DNA from: Spartinivicinus ruber
GTDB taxonomy: Bacteria > Pseudomonadota > Gammaproteobacteria > Pseudomonadales > Zooshikellaceae
Direction: 5' to 3'
Assembly (NCBI RefSeq): GCF_011009015.1
Contig: NZ_CP048878.1
Location: 1,229,501-1,293,500 of the forward strand
DNA length: 64,000 bases
The position numbers and the translations under genes were made by a program. Shown here piece by piece: positions 43,374 to 51,910 of the stretch (its first letter is position 1; every line of letters begins with the position of its first letter). The notes beneath the pieces were generated by a model that saw nothing but the letters and a program-made list of their open reading frames with translations, was not told the DNA's origin and did no database searches.

Positions 43374-46064
43374 ATGTCTGAGAGCAACTTAAATAGGCGT
43401 AAAGCTGGAATGCTGCTTTTCGAAATAGAAGAGTCATTTGGAGAGTATATCAAGAAAAAAGTAAATGATATACCAAACTCAGTTGTAGAAACTCTTCAGG
43501 AAAGGAGAGGTGACATTAAACTTTCATCGATAGGTGATGTTTTAGAGCAAACATATTTAGCTGAAGTATTTCAACTAGCATTAATTGCTACAAAAAATAC
43601 CTCACTATACAGGTTTGTAAATGAAATATCAAAACTAGCAGTGTTATATACGCTGTATGAGATAAGAAATGCAATAGCTCATCCTAATCGCCCCTTCCCT
43701 AATTGTTATTGGTATAGATTGGCAGCATTTGCAAGTGACCCATTAATCTCTGCTCTTGGAATACAAAAAATACAAAGTTGCTTATTTTCGGCTGAACAAG
43801 GGAAAATTAATGATCCACCTGATGAGTGGTTAGATAGTGCGTTATTTCAAGTTAGAAATAATCTTCCTAAGCAATTTGAACATGACATAACAGGATTAAT
43901 TGGTAGAGAAAAAGAAAGTGAAAGGCTTATTAATTTATTAACAAATCCAAGGGTTAATACGGTAGCTGTTATTGCTCCAGGTGGTTATGGTAAAACAGCT
44001 CTGGTTCTTGACATGTTACACCAACAGATAACAAACCCAAAAACATCATCATACGCTGATGCAATAATATTCATATCGCTAAAAACTGAAAGTCTAACTA
44101 TTAATGGAATAAAAAAAAGAACAGCCCCTCAAACCATAGAGCAACTTAAATCCGAGTTGACTAAGGCAGCAGAAGAAACATATGAAGTGCCATTTGATAA
44201 CTTTGAAGAATGCAAAGATTACTTAGAAGATCAAAAGCTATTAGTATGTATTGATAATTTAGAAACCCTATTAAGGGACAATCCAGAAGCATTTAATGAA
44301 TTAAACTTGGAGCTACCACCTTTGTGGAGAATACTTGTAACGAGTAGAACCATGATTAACTCAAACCAGTCAATTACTCTAGAGCCTCTGGGCAAAAAGA
44401 ACTCTATAGACCTGATTTTTTCCTATATTAAAAAGAGAGGTGGCAAGTCCATTGGGGAAAAATTCTCTGAAAAAATTGCAGCTAGCTGTTACTACAACCC
44501 ATTAGCAATTAGATTGTCGGTTGATAAAATAATCAATGGAAGCGCTGTCCAGACTGCTATTACAAGTACTAAGAATGAAATTGCTGAGTTCTCTTTCAGA
44601 AATTTAATTGAATCTCTATCATTGAATTCCATTAGTGTATTAGAGGCGCTTCTCTTATCAGGAGAACGAGAAAAAATATATCTTTGTTCGTTACTTCAGA
44701 TTGACTTAGATGAACTTTCAAATGCAATGAATGAATTAATACCAACAAGCTTACTTTTACGAAAGGTCTATGATGATGTAGAACTATTCGATTTAAGCCC
44801 TTCAATAAGAGATTTATTATTACTTGAAACGAGTAATTTCTCTCTGCGTGAGAAAATACTCGCACGTAAAGAAAAGATAGAGCGACAAGCGAGTGAAGTT
44901 GACAAAAAGCAAAAAGAATTATCTATATCAAATTTAAATGTAACGCATATTCCAAGAACAACAAATCAAAGTTTAAAAATATTACTTGGGCGTTTTCATA
45001 GATGTTCAAAATCTGACACTGAGAAAATGTCTATCCTGGTGAAGGACTTCAAACAATCATATGAAACATTTAAGGATATAGATATTTTTCAAAGAGAGTA
45101 TTCTAGATTATTATCCGTTTTAAAGGACTTTAGGGTCGCTATAGTTCAAGCACAGCTCGCTGTAGAAATTGACAAAGCAAACCCACTGAACCTTTATGTT
45201 TTGTCGGATGTTTGCTTTCGGGCTAAGGATTATAAAAGTAGTAGTAAGAATTACTTAAAATTATTTGATTTTTGTGAGAATCAAGATATCCCCGACAATA
45301 AATTCTTAGTTAGCGTTTATCATGGTACATTTCAGTCTCTGTTGTGGGGAGGGGATTACGAAAAAATTTTTGAGTTGACGACAAAATGGAAAGATAGAGA
45401 GAAATATTCTGCATTGTTTGGAGGTTATAGATCGACAGCATATAAGAGAAGTGTTGAAAATAGCTTTCACAAAAATGTAAATACGTATACAGATGGATTA
45501 TCACAAAGTGTTTCTGTAATGAACGAAGTCTTCAAAATTGCCGGATATTTAAAGAGTCCATGTATACAAAGCTTAAAAATATTTGATGAAATTTGTTATG
45601 TAATACCTAAGCTTTATTCAGAGCCTCAATGGGTAGATTTCTGCACCCTATGTTTTGAATTCATCAAAAGCCATTACAAAGGAATAATCGATCAACAGTC
45701 TCTTGAAAAACACACAGATGAAAAAATTTATAAAATTCAAAATACTGTTGTTACATTGAGCAAGTTAGAGTTTAAAAACAATCCTCTTACAAGTATTGTT
45801 TTTGAGAATAAAAATGAAGTCAACCTTGATAATATAGATTCATCTTATGTGGAAGTACGAGTGTACCATATAATGAAAGACTCAAGTAATAAGTTTGCTC
45901 GCGATAAAACTGGAGCAGAGTATTATCTTACAAAAGGTAATGCTTCAGGCAACTTACGCTTCATATGGGAGAACATATCCGAGGGGGATCGATTATTTGT
46001 GAAACCTTGTGACTCAGTTGATGAAGGAAAAGCTATACCTGTTACTGATATCGTTCAGTTCTAG
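43374..46064 (+). CDS. HEPN-STAND NTPase with C-terminal OB-like domain, probable anti-phage protein
   Basis: The ATG at 43374 is preferred: AAGGA lies six bases ahead of it, but touches the alternative ATG at 43368. 896 residues. The N-terminal helical domain holds EIRNAIAHPNRPF, the R-x4-H signature of HEPN RNases (Arg98, His103). A STAND/NB-ARC NTPase follows (GREKE; Walker A PGGYGKTAL with Lys207; Walker B LLVCIDNLETLL with Asp294; LVTSRT sensor; then a winged-helix part). A long helical TPR-like region (about 500-780) may sense a trigger. The last 65 residues (VRVYHIMKDSSNKFARDKTGAEYYLTKGNASGNLRFIWENISEGDRLFV) look like an OB or cold-shock-like fold. Anti-phage STAND proteins share this plan. 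Function here is inferred. Confidence 0.8.
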   Translation: MSESNLNRRKAGMLLFEIEESFGEYIKKKVNDIPNSVVETLQERRGDIKLSSIGDVLEQTYLAEVFQLALIATKNTSLYRFVNEISKLAVLYTLYEIRNAIAHPNRPFPNCYWYRLAAFASDPLISALGIQKIQSCLFSAEQGKINDPPDEWLDSALFQVRNNLPKQFEHDITGLIGREKESERLINLLTNPRVNTVAVIAPGGYGKTALVLDMLHQQITNPKTSSYADAIIFISLKTESLTINGIKKRTAPQTIEQLKSELTKAAEETYEVPFDNFEECKDYLEDQKLLVCIDNLETLLRDNPEAFNELNLELPPLWRILVTSRTMINSNQSITLEPLGKKNSIDLIFSYIKKRGGKSIGEKFSEKIAASCYYNPLAIRLSVDKIINGSAVQTAITSTKNEIAEFSFRNLIESLSLNSISVLEALLLSGEREKIYLCSLLQIDLDELSNAMNELIPTSLLLRKVYDDVELFDLSPSIRDLLLLETSNFSLREKILARKEKIERQASEVDKKQKELSISNLNVTHIPRTTNQSLKILLGRFHRCSKSDTEKMSILVKDFKQSYETFKDIDIFQREYSRLLSVLKDFRVAIVQAQLAVEIDKANPLNLYVLSDVCFRAKDYKSSSKNYLKLFDFCENQDIPDNKFLVSVYHGTFQSLLWGGDYEKIFELTTKWKDREKYSALFGGYRSTAYKRSVENSFHKNVNTYTDGLSQSVSVMNEVFKIAGYLKSPCIQSLKIFDEICYVIPKLYSEPQWVDFCTLCFEFIKSHYKGIIDQQSLEKHTDEKIYKIQNTVVTLSKLEFKNNPLTSIVFENKNEVNLDNIDSSYVEVRVYHIMKDSSNKFARDKTGAEYYLTKGNASGNLRFIWENISEGDRLFVKPCDSVDEGKAIPVTDIVQF

Positions 46065-46288
46065 TAAGTCAAATAAAAGGTGGCTCTAGGTGACGTTGAA
46101 GGTGACATACCTGTTATTAGTTTCGTTATGCACAACTGGCTAATCAATCAAGGAGCTGTTGGGTAAAGATGCGTACTATCTAATAGGAGGCAAGTTAGTC
46201 AAAAGTACTTTTACTGAAGTTAATTTAGAATAAAGCATTATTATAAACTACATCGATCAGTAGTTTAGTTATTGATCAAAGCCCGTTT

Positions 46289-46514
46289 GAGTGCGAAACG
46301 AGTGCGAAAACAGTCCCCACTTTTGGACAAAACCTCACCCTGTAAGATTTTCAGGTAATGTTATAAGTGGTTGATTTTAAAGGGATTTGAGTAAATTTAA
46401 GGTGAGTGAAAGTGGTGGAGGCGGCGGGAATTGAAAACCTGGTCTTGCCGTTATAACTACTTGATTTTATTGGATTTTTTTAAAATTTTTCGTGCTCGTG
46501 TGAATTTCGTGTGA
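46289..46514 (-). repeat. att-like site, copy B: arm repeats, tmRNA 3'-end core, second arm pair
   Basis: Contains the same 119 bases as copy A (46317-46435), with the tmRNA-type end AATTCCCGCCGCCTCCACCA on the minus strand. Left of it lies a pair of GAGTGCGAA units (46289-46309, also at 19071). Right of it lies CTCGTGTGAATTTCGTGTGA (46495-46514), identical to the arm of copy A. The only weakly coding 46065-46288 stretch before it looks like debris. Confidence 0.7.
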
Positions 46515-46526
46515 TTTTTGATGGTT

Positions 46527-47303
46527 TCACTTTAAACCATATCTTGAGTAAATTTCATCCAATAAAGTATGGCCTGAAGATAGTTGTGTATTAGCAGCCT
46601 TATCAATCCCTTTTTGTAACAATGCAACAGTTGTATCCGGCACATTTTTACTGAGTGCATAATATGCTGGTATTGATTGGAACGAGTAAACAACTTCAAA
46701 CTTATTAATGTTATAACCCAACTTAGTAAACATCCACTTAGCTACGTTGACTTCATAAGCCCAAAGGTCAAAACGTCCTAGAGCTAACATACTTGCGAGT
46801 GTTTCAGGGTGGTTATTACCATATTTCAAGTTTACTAACCTAGCACCGGCTTTTCTTACTTGTTTTTCTCCTGCGTCATCTTTTACAACGCCAATAGTAT
46901 AGTTTTTCAGGTCATTGGGGTTAAGAATCTTTATATTAGAGTCTTTTTTAGCGATAAGAGATATTCTGCTTATGATATAAGGGCCGGCCCATTTAAACAG
47001 CTTTTCTCTCTCTTTAAGTCGGCTAGTACCAAACAACACAATATCTGGTTGGCTTTGAATCATAGTGTAACCCCGTGTCCAGGGTAAGACTTTAATACTG
47101 GCTCTTTCTATAGGACAGTTGATGGCCTTTAAGGCTTCAAGTAGTAAGTCAACAGATACGCCTTTCAGTATTCCATCTTCTCGGTAATTATGGGGAGGGT
47201 AGTCTTCAGTTATGTAAGTTAGCTTTTGTAATGGACAACTGAGAGCTGATAGGGCAGTAAGTAATAAACTGATGGTGAATAATCTATAAAGCATTTTGAC
47301 CAT
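46527..47303 (-). CDS. Periplasmic solute-binding protein, SBP_bac_3-like
   Basis: 258 residues with a signal peptide (MLYRLFTISLLLTALSALS). The mature part CPLQKLTYITEDYPPHNYREDGILKGVSVDLLLEALKAI is a textbook start of this family. VLPWTRGYTMIQSQPDIVLFGTSRLKEREKLFKWAGPYI and the lobe II segment YTIGVVKDDAGEKQVRKAGARLVNL follow, ending GIDKAANTQLSSGHTLLDEIYSRY. Its stop lies next to the att-like site, so it is either the last gene outside the island or cargo of a neighbouring one. Orphan, ligand unknown. Confidence 0.85.
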   Translation of the reverse strand: MVKMLYRLFTISLLLTALSALSCPLQKLTYITEDYPPHNYREDGILKGVSVDLLLEALKAINCPIERASIKVLPWTRGYTMIQSQPDIVLFGTSRLKEREKLFKWAGPYIISRISLIAKKDSNIKILNPNDLKNYTIGVVKDDAGEKQVRKAGARLVNLKYGNNHPETLASMLALGRFDLWAYEVNVAKWMFTKLGYNINKFEVVYSFQSIPAYYALSKNVPDTTVALLQKGIDKAANTQLSSGHTLLDEIYSRYGLK

Positions 47304-47576
47304 TAACCTTGAATCACTTTATTAATTCTTACCTAAGAATAGCAGAGGAGGGGGGACTAGTATTAACCATCTAAAATAAATTGATGCTCAGTATGTCCTT
47401 TAATGTCCCTTTATGACCATTAATGACCTATTTTTTTAAAAAATAGGAAATTCTAGGAAATCTAATATCAATTAAGTGATGTATTTCCCCTAACGCTACG
47501 ATATAATTAACTTTTAAAGTCACTGCGTTGTACCCACACTTTAAATTCGTTTTTACAGTTAGTAAAAGGATCAACA

Positions 47577-47813
47577 ATGCAGCAAAAGCAACCCTGGTTG
47601 TCGAAACTTATGAACTCAACTGAAACTAATAAAGTGATACTTGCCTTTATTAGATCACAGGGATATCAGAATATACCTCTCATGGAGCTATATCGTATTC
47701 TTTACTATTTAGCAGAAGAGAATCAGTTGCTGAGAAGCGAAAAATTACAACTGCGTAATGTCGCTTTTCAGTCTAAGCAAACTTTAGAGCTGGTACTTGA
47801 TAAAATAAAGTAG
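47577..47813 (+). CDS. Small hypothetical cytoplasmic protein
   Basis: 78 residues, helical: WLSKLMNSTETNKVILAFIRSQGYQNIPLMELYRILYYLAEENQLLRSEKLQLRNVAFQSKQTLELVLDKIK. The second half is coiled-coil-like (leucine heptads). AAGGATCA precedes the ATG. No family recognised; a small DNA-binding or scaffold protein is possible. Confidence 0.5.
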   Translation: MQQKQPWLSKLMNSTETNKVILAFIRSQGYQNIPLMELYRILYYLAEENQLLRSEKLQLRNVAFQSKQTLELVLDKIK

Positions 47814-48149
47814 TTATTTCTTTAGCGTACTAATAATAATTATAAATTATTAATTTTCTAGAGAGACATGTATGTCCTCCCTTGAATATTGGTTACTATT
47901 GAGCTGTAAGTAACCGTGTTAAGTCATACCTCTATCCACACCATATAGTAGGCCCAATATTGGGTTAGCTTTCCTTTCTAATTCGTTTTTCGAGTTCTTT
48001 GTCAAGCTTGCATAGGTGATATTTTTTACGTAGTTACCGAGCCATAATCACTCACATTTATGATCGATAGGATTGTCGATCACTGAAATTAATATACGCG
48101 AATTGAATTTGATATTTCTCTAGTTCTGCGTAGAATTTGTTCAATTACA

Positions 48150-48330
48150 ATCAGGTGCCTTTGGGGTTGGTTAGGCCAATGAAGATGTATATGGTCAGAA
48201 AACAGTGGTTGCACTGCGTTTTCCTGAGCAGGTTTATGATGCAGAATCAGGGCTGCACTACAACTACTTTAGAGAGTATGACACTTTGCGATGGTTTTGT
48301 TATTGCAACTTTATATTTTACAAGTATTAA
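48150..48330 (+). pseudogene. Rhs core remnant
   Basis: Reads NEDVYGQKTVVALRFPEQVYDAESGLHYNYFREYDTLRWF, the hyperconserved RhsA-type core end (RFPGQ-x-YD-x-E-(S/T)GL-x-YNY-x-R-x-YD). It has a stop just before and none of the GRY..SDPIGL end. It is a fragment from a displaced rhs gene. Sequence around 47814-48149 shows nothing else. Confidence 0.8.
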
Positions 48331-48353
48331 CGATAATTTTATGAGTAAACGTC

Positions 48354-48698
48354 GTGGACAATAAATTAATAATATTGTTGATACTATCAGAGGTTGTTTC
48401 TTTAGTACTACTTTTTAAACTGTTATTCAAGGATATAAAGCTTTGGCTAAAAGTAGTAGGTGGACTCATACTTTTAATACCATTTGTTGGCCCATTAATG
48501 TATTTATTTGCTTTTGATGATACAAAACCTCAATCAACATTCTTACAGAACAATCGCTCTAGGGGAGACTATACGCATAACTGGATTTCTATTAAGTCAA
48601 TTTTGAAAAAAAAAATAAAGATAGTGACAATAATGAAAATTAGTATAGAAGTTCAAATTACCATCATGTTGTTTCTGAGTTATTGGTTATCGGGCTGA
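48354..48698 (+). CDS. Small membrane protein in the Rhs cluster, possible immunity protein
   Basis: 114 residues from a GTG. Two strong hydrophobic segments (IILLILSEVVSLVLLFKLLF and LWLKVVGGLILLIPFVGPLMYLFAF), then a basic loop and a last hydrophobic piece (VQITIMLFLSYWLSG). It lies between two Rhs fragments, where immunity genes normally sit. A role in protection from a membrane-acting tip is inference. Start and reality are moderately sure. Confidence 0.4.
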   Translation: MDNKLIILLILSEVVSLVLLFKLLFKDIKLWLKVVGGLILLIPFVGPLMYLFAFDDTKPQSTFLQNNRSRGDYTHNWISIKSILKKKIKIVTIMKISIEVQITIMLFLSYWLSG

Positions 48699-49074
48699 TG
48701 GTAATCTGAGTGATCCGATTGAGTTAGCTGGTGGGTTGAATACATATGCTTATGTATTAGGTAATCCTTTAAAATTCGTAGATATTTTGGGGTTAAATAG
48801 TTGTGGTTCTGGACATATTTATTGTAACTTTTCAGAGCTTCTTGGTCAGGTTTCAAGGCAATCCTTGACTACTGCTTTTAAAAATTCTCGAAAAATTGCT
48901 GATGATAATAACCTTCGTAAGGTTCGAGAACTATGTGATAAATTTGGAGGGAAACCCAAAGATTGGAAAAAATGAGCAGGGATAGACGATAAAGGTCGAG
49001 AGTGGCATTGGTATGAGAAAAAGGGAGGGCAAAAATTTGGGCTTAAACCTAATGGTGCACATGACCCTTTTTAG
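48694..49074 (+). pseudogene. Orphan Rhs C-terminal tip (toxin domain) with an in-frame TGA
   Basis: [35 protein letters not shown] is the degenerate Rhs core end that precedes toxin tips. It is followed by NSCGSGHIYCNFSELLGQVSRQSL..NLRKVRELCDKFGGKPKDWKK, a TGA (48973-48975), then AGIDDKGREWHWYEKKGGQKFGLKPNGAHDPF and the final stop. A Trp codon (TGG) in place of TGA would give one continuous tip domain. There is no proper start. The toxin type is unknown to me. The next gene would be its immunity protein. Confidence 0.75.
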
Positions 49075-49088
49075 CTAAAATAAATGAT

Positions 49089-49451
49089 ATGAAGATAAAA
49101 TCGATTAGTAATGTCAATGAAACTGGTATAGAGGTTAACGGTTCCTACCAGCCGGGATTAACCTCGAACCGTATATATAATGTCTTGGGTATGGATCATG
49201 ATTCCTACAGGATACTAGCCGATGATGGTGAACCATATATGTACCCAAAAGAACTATTTGAAGTTATTGATGACAACATACCTTCGAATTGGGTTAGAAG
49301 AGAATTTGAGGATGGTGAATATTACCTTGATCCGCCAGAATTATCAGAATTGTATTTCTATGAAGATTATTTTGACGGAGTTCCTAGTGTAGTTGAAAGG
49401 TTTCGCATGTATTTAAAATCTAATAATTTCTTAAATAAAGACTGTAATTAA
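49089..49451 (+). CDS. Probable Rhs-tip immunity protein
   Basis: 120 residues, acidic, cytoplasmic: YQPGLTSNRIYNVLGMDHDSYRILADDGEPYMYPKELFEVIDDNIPSNWVRREFEDGEYYLDPPELSELYFYEDYFDGVPSVVERFRMYL. The SH3-like first half with (I/V)LADDGEPYMYPKELFEVID resembles immunity proteins found with Rhs/CDI toxins. It starts 14 bases after the tip at 48694-49074. The pairing is inferred from position and acidity. Confidence 0.6.
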   Translation: MKIKSISNVNETGIEVNGSYQPGLTSNRIYNVLGMDHDSYRILADDGEPYMYPKELFEVIDDNIPSNWVRREFEDGEYYLDPPELSELYFYEDYFDGVPSVVERFRMYLKSNNFLNKDCN

Positions 49452-49550
49452 ATCTGAATATAAACAAATATACGTTGTATATGTGTAGCGTACCAAATTA
49501 CCACCATACTTTTAACCAAATAATTGACCATACAGCTTGATGGTAATCTA

Positions 49551-49605
49551 AGTAGGTAAGCCCCTGTTAATCAGTGGGCTTGTCTGCCTCCCCATCGATT
49601 TTCAA
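49551..49605. repeat. Junction repeat ahead of an Rhs tip (second copy 50775-50830)
   Basis: TAGGTAAGCCCCTGTTAATC and AGTGGGCTTGTCTGCC recur as TAGGTAATCCCCTGTTAATC and AGCGGGCTTGCCTGC at 50776. Each can form a hairpin AAGCCC...GGGCTT. The repeats bracket the tip and immunity genes at 49574-50754, as if they mark module ends. Confidence 0.5.
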
Positions 49606-50104
49606 GGATTATGACCCGAATTTAGGGCGCTATGTTCAGAGTGATCCGATTGGGCTTGAAGTTGGGTTGAATACTTATGCTTATGTACTCAATAACCCTT
49701 TAAATTTCTTCGATTTTTTAGGATTAAATCCTGACTGGGTTAATGCATTAAACGAAAATAACTTACCAGCTTCTTATGAGAAAAACCCAAAGCATACAAA
49801 TGGTCAGAAAACTCAGAAAGGAAAGCCTGTTTCTCCCCAAAGGCCTGATGCTCGAGGTCTTTTTGATAAGTCTTTTCCAGGTTTAGACCCTAATCGTAGA
49901 GACAAGTTAGGTAGGCCTACAAGAGCATTTGCTGTAGATGATCAAGGTAAAGTATGTACATTTAGCAATGATGGCCATGGTAGATATCATTATTCATCAA
50001 CAAAGTCAGAACTTCCACCTAAAGTTAGTGAAGATATAAAGAAACGAGTTAGATTAGAGAAGAAGGCAGCTCGGGCTCGGGGTCTTCGGATGAGGAGGCA
50101 ATAA
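49574..50104 (+). CDS. Orphan Rhs C-terminal tip with toxin domain (5'-truncated)
   Basis: About 176 residues, open from a TTG, with no natural rhs start. [44 protein letters not shown] is the conserved core end. The variable tip is [108 protein letters not shown], strongly basic and thus nucleic-acid binding in character. The toxin family is not recognised. It could act only after recombination back onto a full rhs gene. Its stop overlaps the next ATG. Confidence 0.75.
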   Translation: MGLSASPSIFKDYDPNLGRYVQSDPIGLEVGLNTYAYVLNNPLNFFDFLGLNPDWVNALNENNLPASYEKNPKHTNGQKTQKGKPVSPQRPDARGLFDKSFPGLDPNRRDKLGRPTRAFAVDDQGKVCTFSNDGHGRYHYSSTKSELPPKVSEDIKKRVRLEKKAARARGLRMRRQ

Positions 50105-50754
50105 TGAATAAGCTATTTCAACTTAAAAGTGATGATACTTTCATGCTAAATCAATACTCTAACTGGTATTCAAGAGTATTGTTAACAGATAGTCCTACAA
50201 GTAAACTGTATGTTAATATTAGTGACTTACTTTCTTATACATCTGAGTTTATAAATGGTGCTTTTCTTAGGGTGCCGAAGGCTACTTCTGAGAGATTGAA
50301 AATTATTAGCTTGAATAGAATAATTGAAAACTTGAATAACATAGCAAACTATAGTGGTTTATATTCCTGTTTCATAGAAGGTTTTTTTCAGGAAGAGAAA
50401 GATGATGCTTTTGAACATTTAAGTGGAGAGTTATTTGTTTGGAGTAGTGATAATGGAGAAATCAATGCAAGGATGCTTATTGGTGGGTATGAGTATACTC
50501 CAGTATTAACTTATAAAAATCTTGACTCTTACATAAATGATATAAAATTTTTAAGAAAGTCAATAGTTCACAATATAGTCAGCTGTGTAAGAAATGAAAT
50601 AAAACTAGAAAAAAGAACTAAAGGTGAATACATGGAGTACTACAAAAAAGGGATTTCAATGCACAGAAACCTGCTATTGGAAAGTCAAGATTTTGATATA
50701 CAAGATAGATATGCTGTTACAATAGATCAGTCATTTTGGTCATGGACTAAATAG
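50104..50754 (+). CDS. Probable immunity protein for the Rhs tip
   Basis: 216 residues, soluble, mostly helical (SKLYVNISDLLSYTSEFINGAFLRVPKATSERLKIISLNRIIENLNNI, VVSCVRNEIKLEKRTKGEYMEYYKKGISMHRNLL). The ATG shares one base with the stop of the tip gene, the tight coupling usual for toxin and immunity pairs. No family recalled. The role is inferred from context. Confidence 0.6.
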   Translation: MNKLFQLKSDDTFMLNQYSNWYSRVLLTDSPTSKLYVNISDLLSYTSEFINGAFLRVPKATSERLKIISLNRIIENLNNIANYSGLYSCFIEGFFQEEKDDAFEHLSGELFVWSSDNGEINARMLIGGYEYTPVLTYKNLDSYINDIKFLRKSIVHNIVSCVRNEIKLEKRTKGEYMEYYKKGISMHRNLLLESQDFDIQDRYAVTIDQSFWSWTK

Positions 50755-51005
50755 GTCAAAATAAGTGTATTCTAAATTAGGTAATCCCCTGTTAATCAGC
50801 GGGCTTGCCTGCTCTCCCCTCCTATCGATTTATTTCCTCATTTATCTACTTCATAAAATTGCTAAACGGCACTTGCCTTCTATCCAGGCAAGGATAGGCT
50901 TAGACATGGAGTCTCCTTCTACAAGGGAAAAACTACTTACAAAGACACTGCAAGTAAAGGTAGACTAATGAAGTAGAAAATTAATCAGAAAAGAGTTTAT
51001 TGTAA

Positions 51006-51078
51006 TGTTAACGATCGGTTAGTGGGTGGCAATTGCGCAGTGTAGTAATTGACATCCTAATTCAACTGCTGGTTATAC
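51006..51078 (-). repeat. Putative second attC, degenerate
   Basis: On the minus strand it begins GTATAAC (51078-51072), which holds the stop codon of the cassette gene and is the exact complement of that cassette's start GTTATAC at 51463-51469. This is the rule for attC R boxes. The arms (CAGTTGA...TCAA...CTG) are weakly symmetric and the far R' box is not clear. Confidence 0.45.
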
Positions 51079-51456
51079 GATGGCCTCAATGTCGGTATCG
51101 AAATATTGATAGCCTGAGACTTTACCATTTACCACAATTGTATAGATTGGCATACACTTTTTAATATGCCAGTGTATTTTTTTTATTACTCCGTTCACCT
51201 TCTTGCGAGGAAGAAAAACAACCTCACCTACCTTAAAACCAGGAGCTGGAACTTCTTCAATATATGCTTCTTTGACTCTAAGTATATTCTCGCCATCCTT
51301 GAGTATTTTGTACCCTTCACTTTCACCTAAGTATTCGAAACAACAGCGCTGCCAGCCACTGGTATATTGTTTTGATACCAGCTCTCTATCTGAAGGATGA
51401 ATATTTGCAATATCATCTTCATTTAATATTAATAGTGAGCTATAGCAGTATTTCAT
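51073..51456 (-). CDS. Integron cassette protein, unknown function
   Basis: 127 residues, soluble. IHPSDRELVSKQYTSGWQRCCFEYLGESEGYKILKDGENILRVKEAYIEEVPAPGFKVGEVVFLPRKKVNGVIKKIHWHIKKCMPIYTIVVNGKVSGYQYFDTDIE. The second half looks like an SH3-type barrel (VGEVVFLPRKK..GVIKKIHWH..PIYTIVVNG). Similar proteins occur near toxin genes and in cassettes. The gene begins only seven bases inside its cassette and its stop lies in the next R box. Confidence 0.6.
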   Translation of the reverse strand: MKYCYSSLLILNEDDIANIHPSDRELVSKQYTSGWQRCCFEYLGESEGYKILKDGENILRVKEAYIEEVPAPGFKVGEVVFLPRKKVNGVIKKIHWHIKKCMPIYTIVVNGKVSGYQYFDTDIEAIV

Positions 51457-51462
51457 TTTTGC

Positions 51463-51521
51463 GTATAACGCCTAGCTCACTGAGCGCGCGTTAGCGCGTC
51501 CGGTGCAGCTACTTGTTAGCT
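51463..51521 (-). repeat. Integron attC recombination site
   Basis: 59 bases. On the minus strand: R'' AGCTAAC (51521-51515), arm TAGCTGCACCGGACGCG, a TTAG-type loop, arm CGCGCTCAGTGAGCTA and R' GTTATAC (51469-51463). The arms pair with one unpaired G, the extrahelical base typical of attC. R'' is the exact complement of the cassette start GTTAGCT at 51931-51937. This hallmark makes the call firm despite the short length. Confidence 0.8.
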
Positions 51522-51910
51522 TAGTTTTTATAATCAGGACCGACAAAGCTCCATTCCGTAACCGGTACTTGAACAATCATTACAGAGTCTTGCTTAAATT
51601 TCCGTGCGTATAGGGACGCTAATTCCTTAGCTTTTGTGGTGCCCTCAGAGTTAACTATGACAGTCACTACTTTAGAACGTTCGGGCTTGCCTTTATAGTA
51701 ACCAACGGAATCCACAACATTAAAACCTTCAAAAACCTTTACTATTTCGTCTTGTTGAAAAGACTGCCACTCCTTTAAAGACACACCGCCTCCGCTAGGA
51801 AGAGATAAGCCAAAAAACATTCTCAACCTATACAACTCATCTGCGTTGGAAGTTGAAGTGCTGACCAAAATTATTATTGACACTAAGAAGTAATATAGTC
51901 TTTTTTTCAT
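51521..51910 (-). CDS. DUF3574-like secreted protein in an integron cassette
   Basis: 129 residues with a signal peptide (LYYFLVSIIILVSTSTSNA). LYRLRMFFGLSLPSGGGVSLKEWQSFQQDEIVKVFEGFNVVDSVGYYKGKPERSKVVTVIVN..ELASLYARKFKQDSVMIVQVPV fits the DUF3574 pattern (F-G-L-S-x-P-x-G-x-V-S-x-x-E-W-x-x-F). Its stop TAA runs straight into the attC R'' box, and the cassette starts 21 bases before its ATG, so the cassette is only about 470 bp. Function of the family is unknown. Confidence 0.75.
   Translation of the reverse strand: MKKRLYYFLVSIIILVSTSTSNADELYRLRMFFGLSLPSGGGVSLKEWQSFQQDEIVKVFEGFNVVDSVGYYKGKPERSKVVTVIVNSEGTTKAKELASLYARKFKQDSVMIVQVPVTEWSFVGPDYKN

Noticed and set aside
46065-46288. Short frames after the HEPN-STAND gene (DAYYLIGGKLVKSTF..., GDVEGDIPVISF)
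   Set aside because: Fragments too short and broken to call; they might be debris of another gene but no family can be named.
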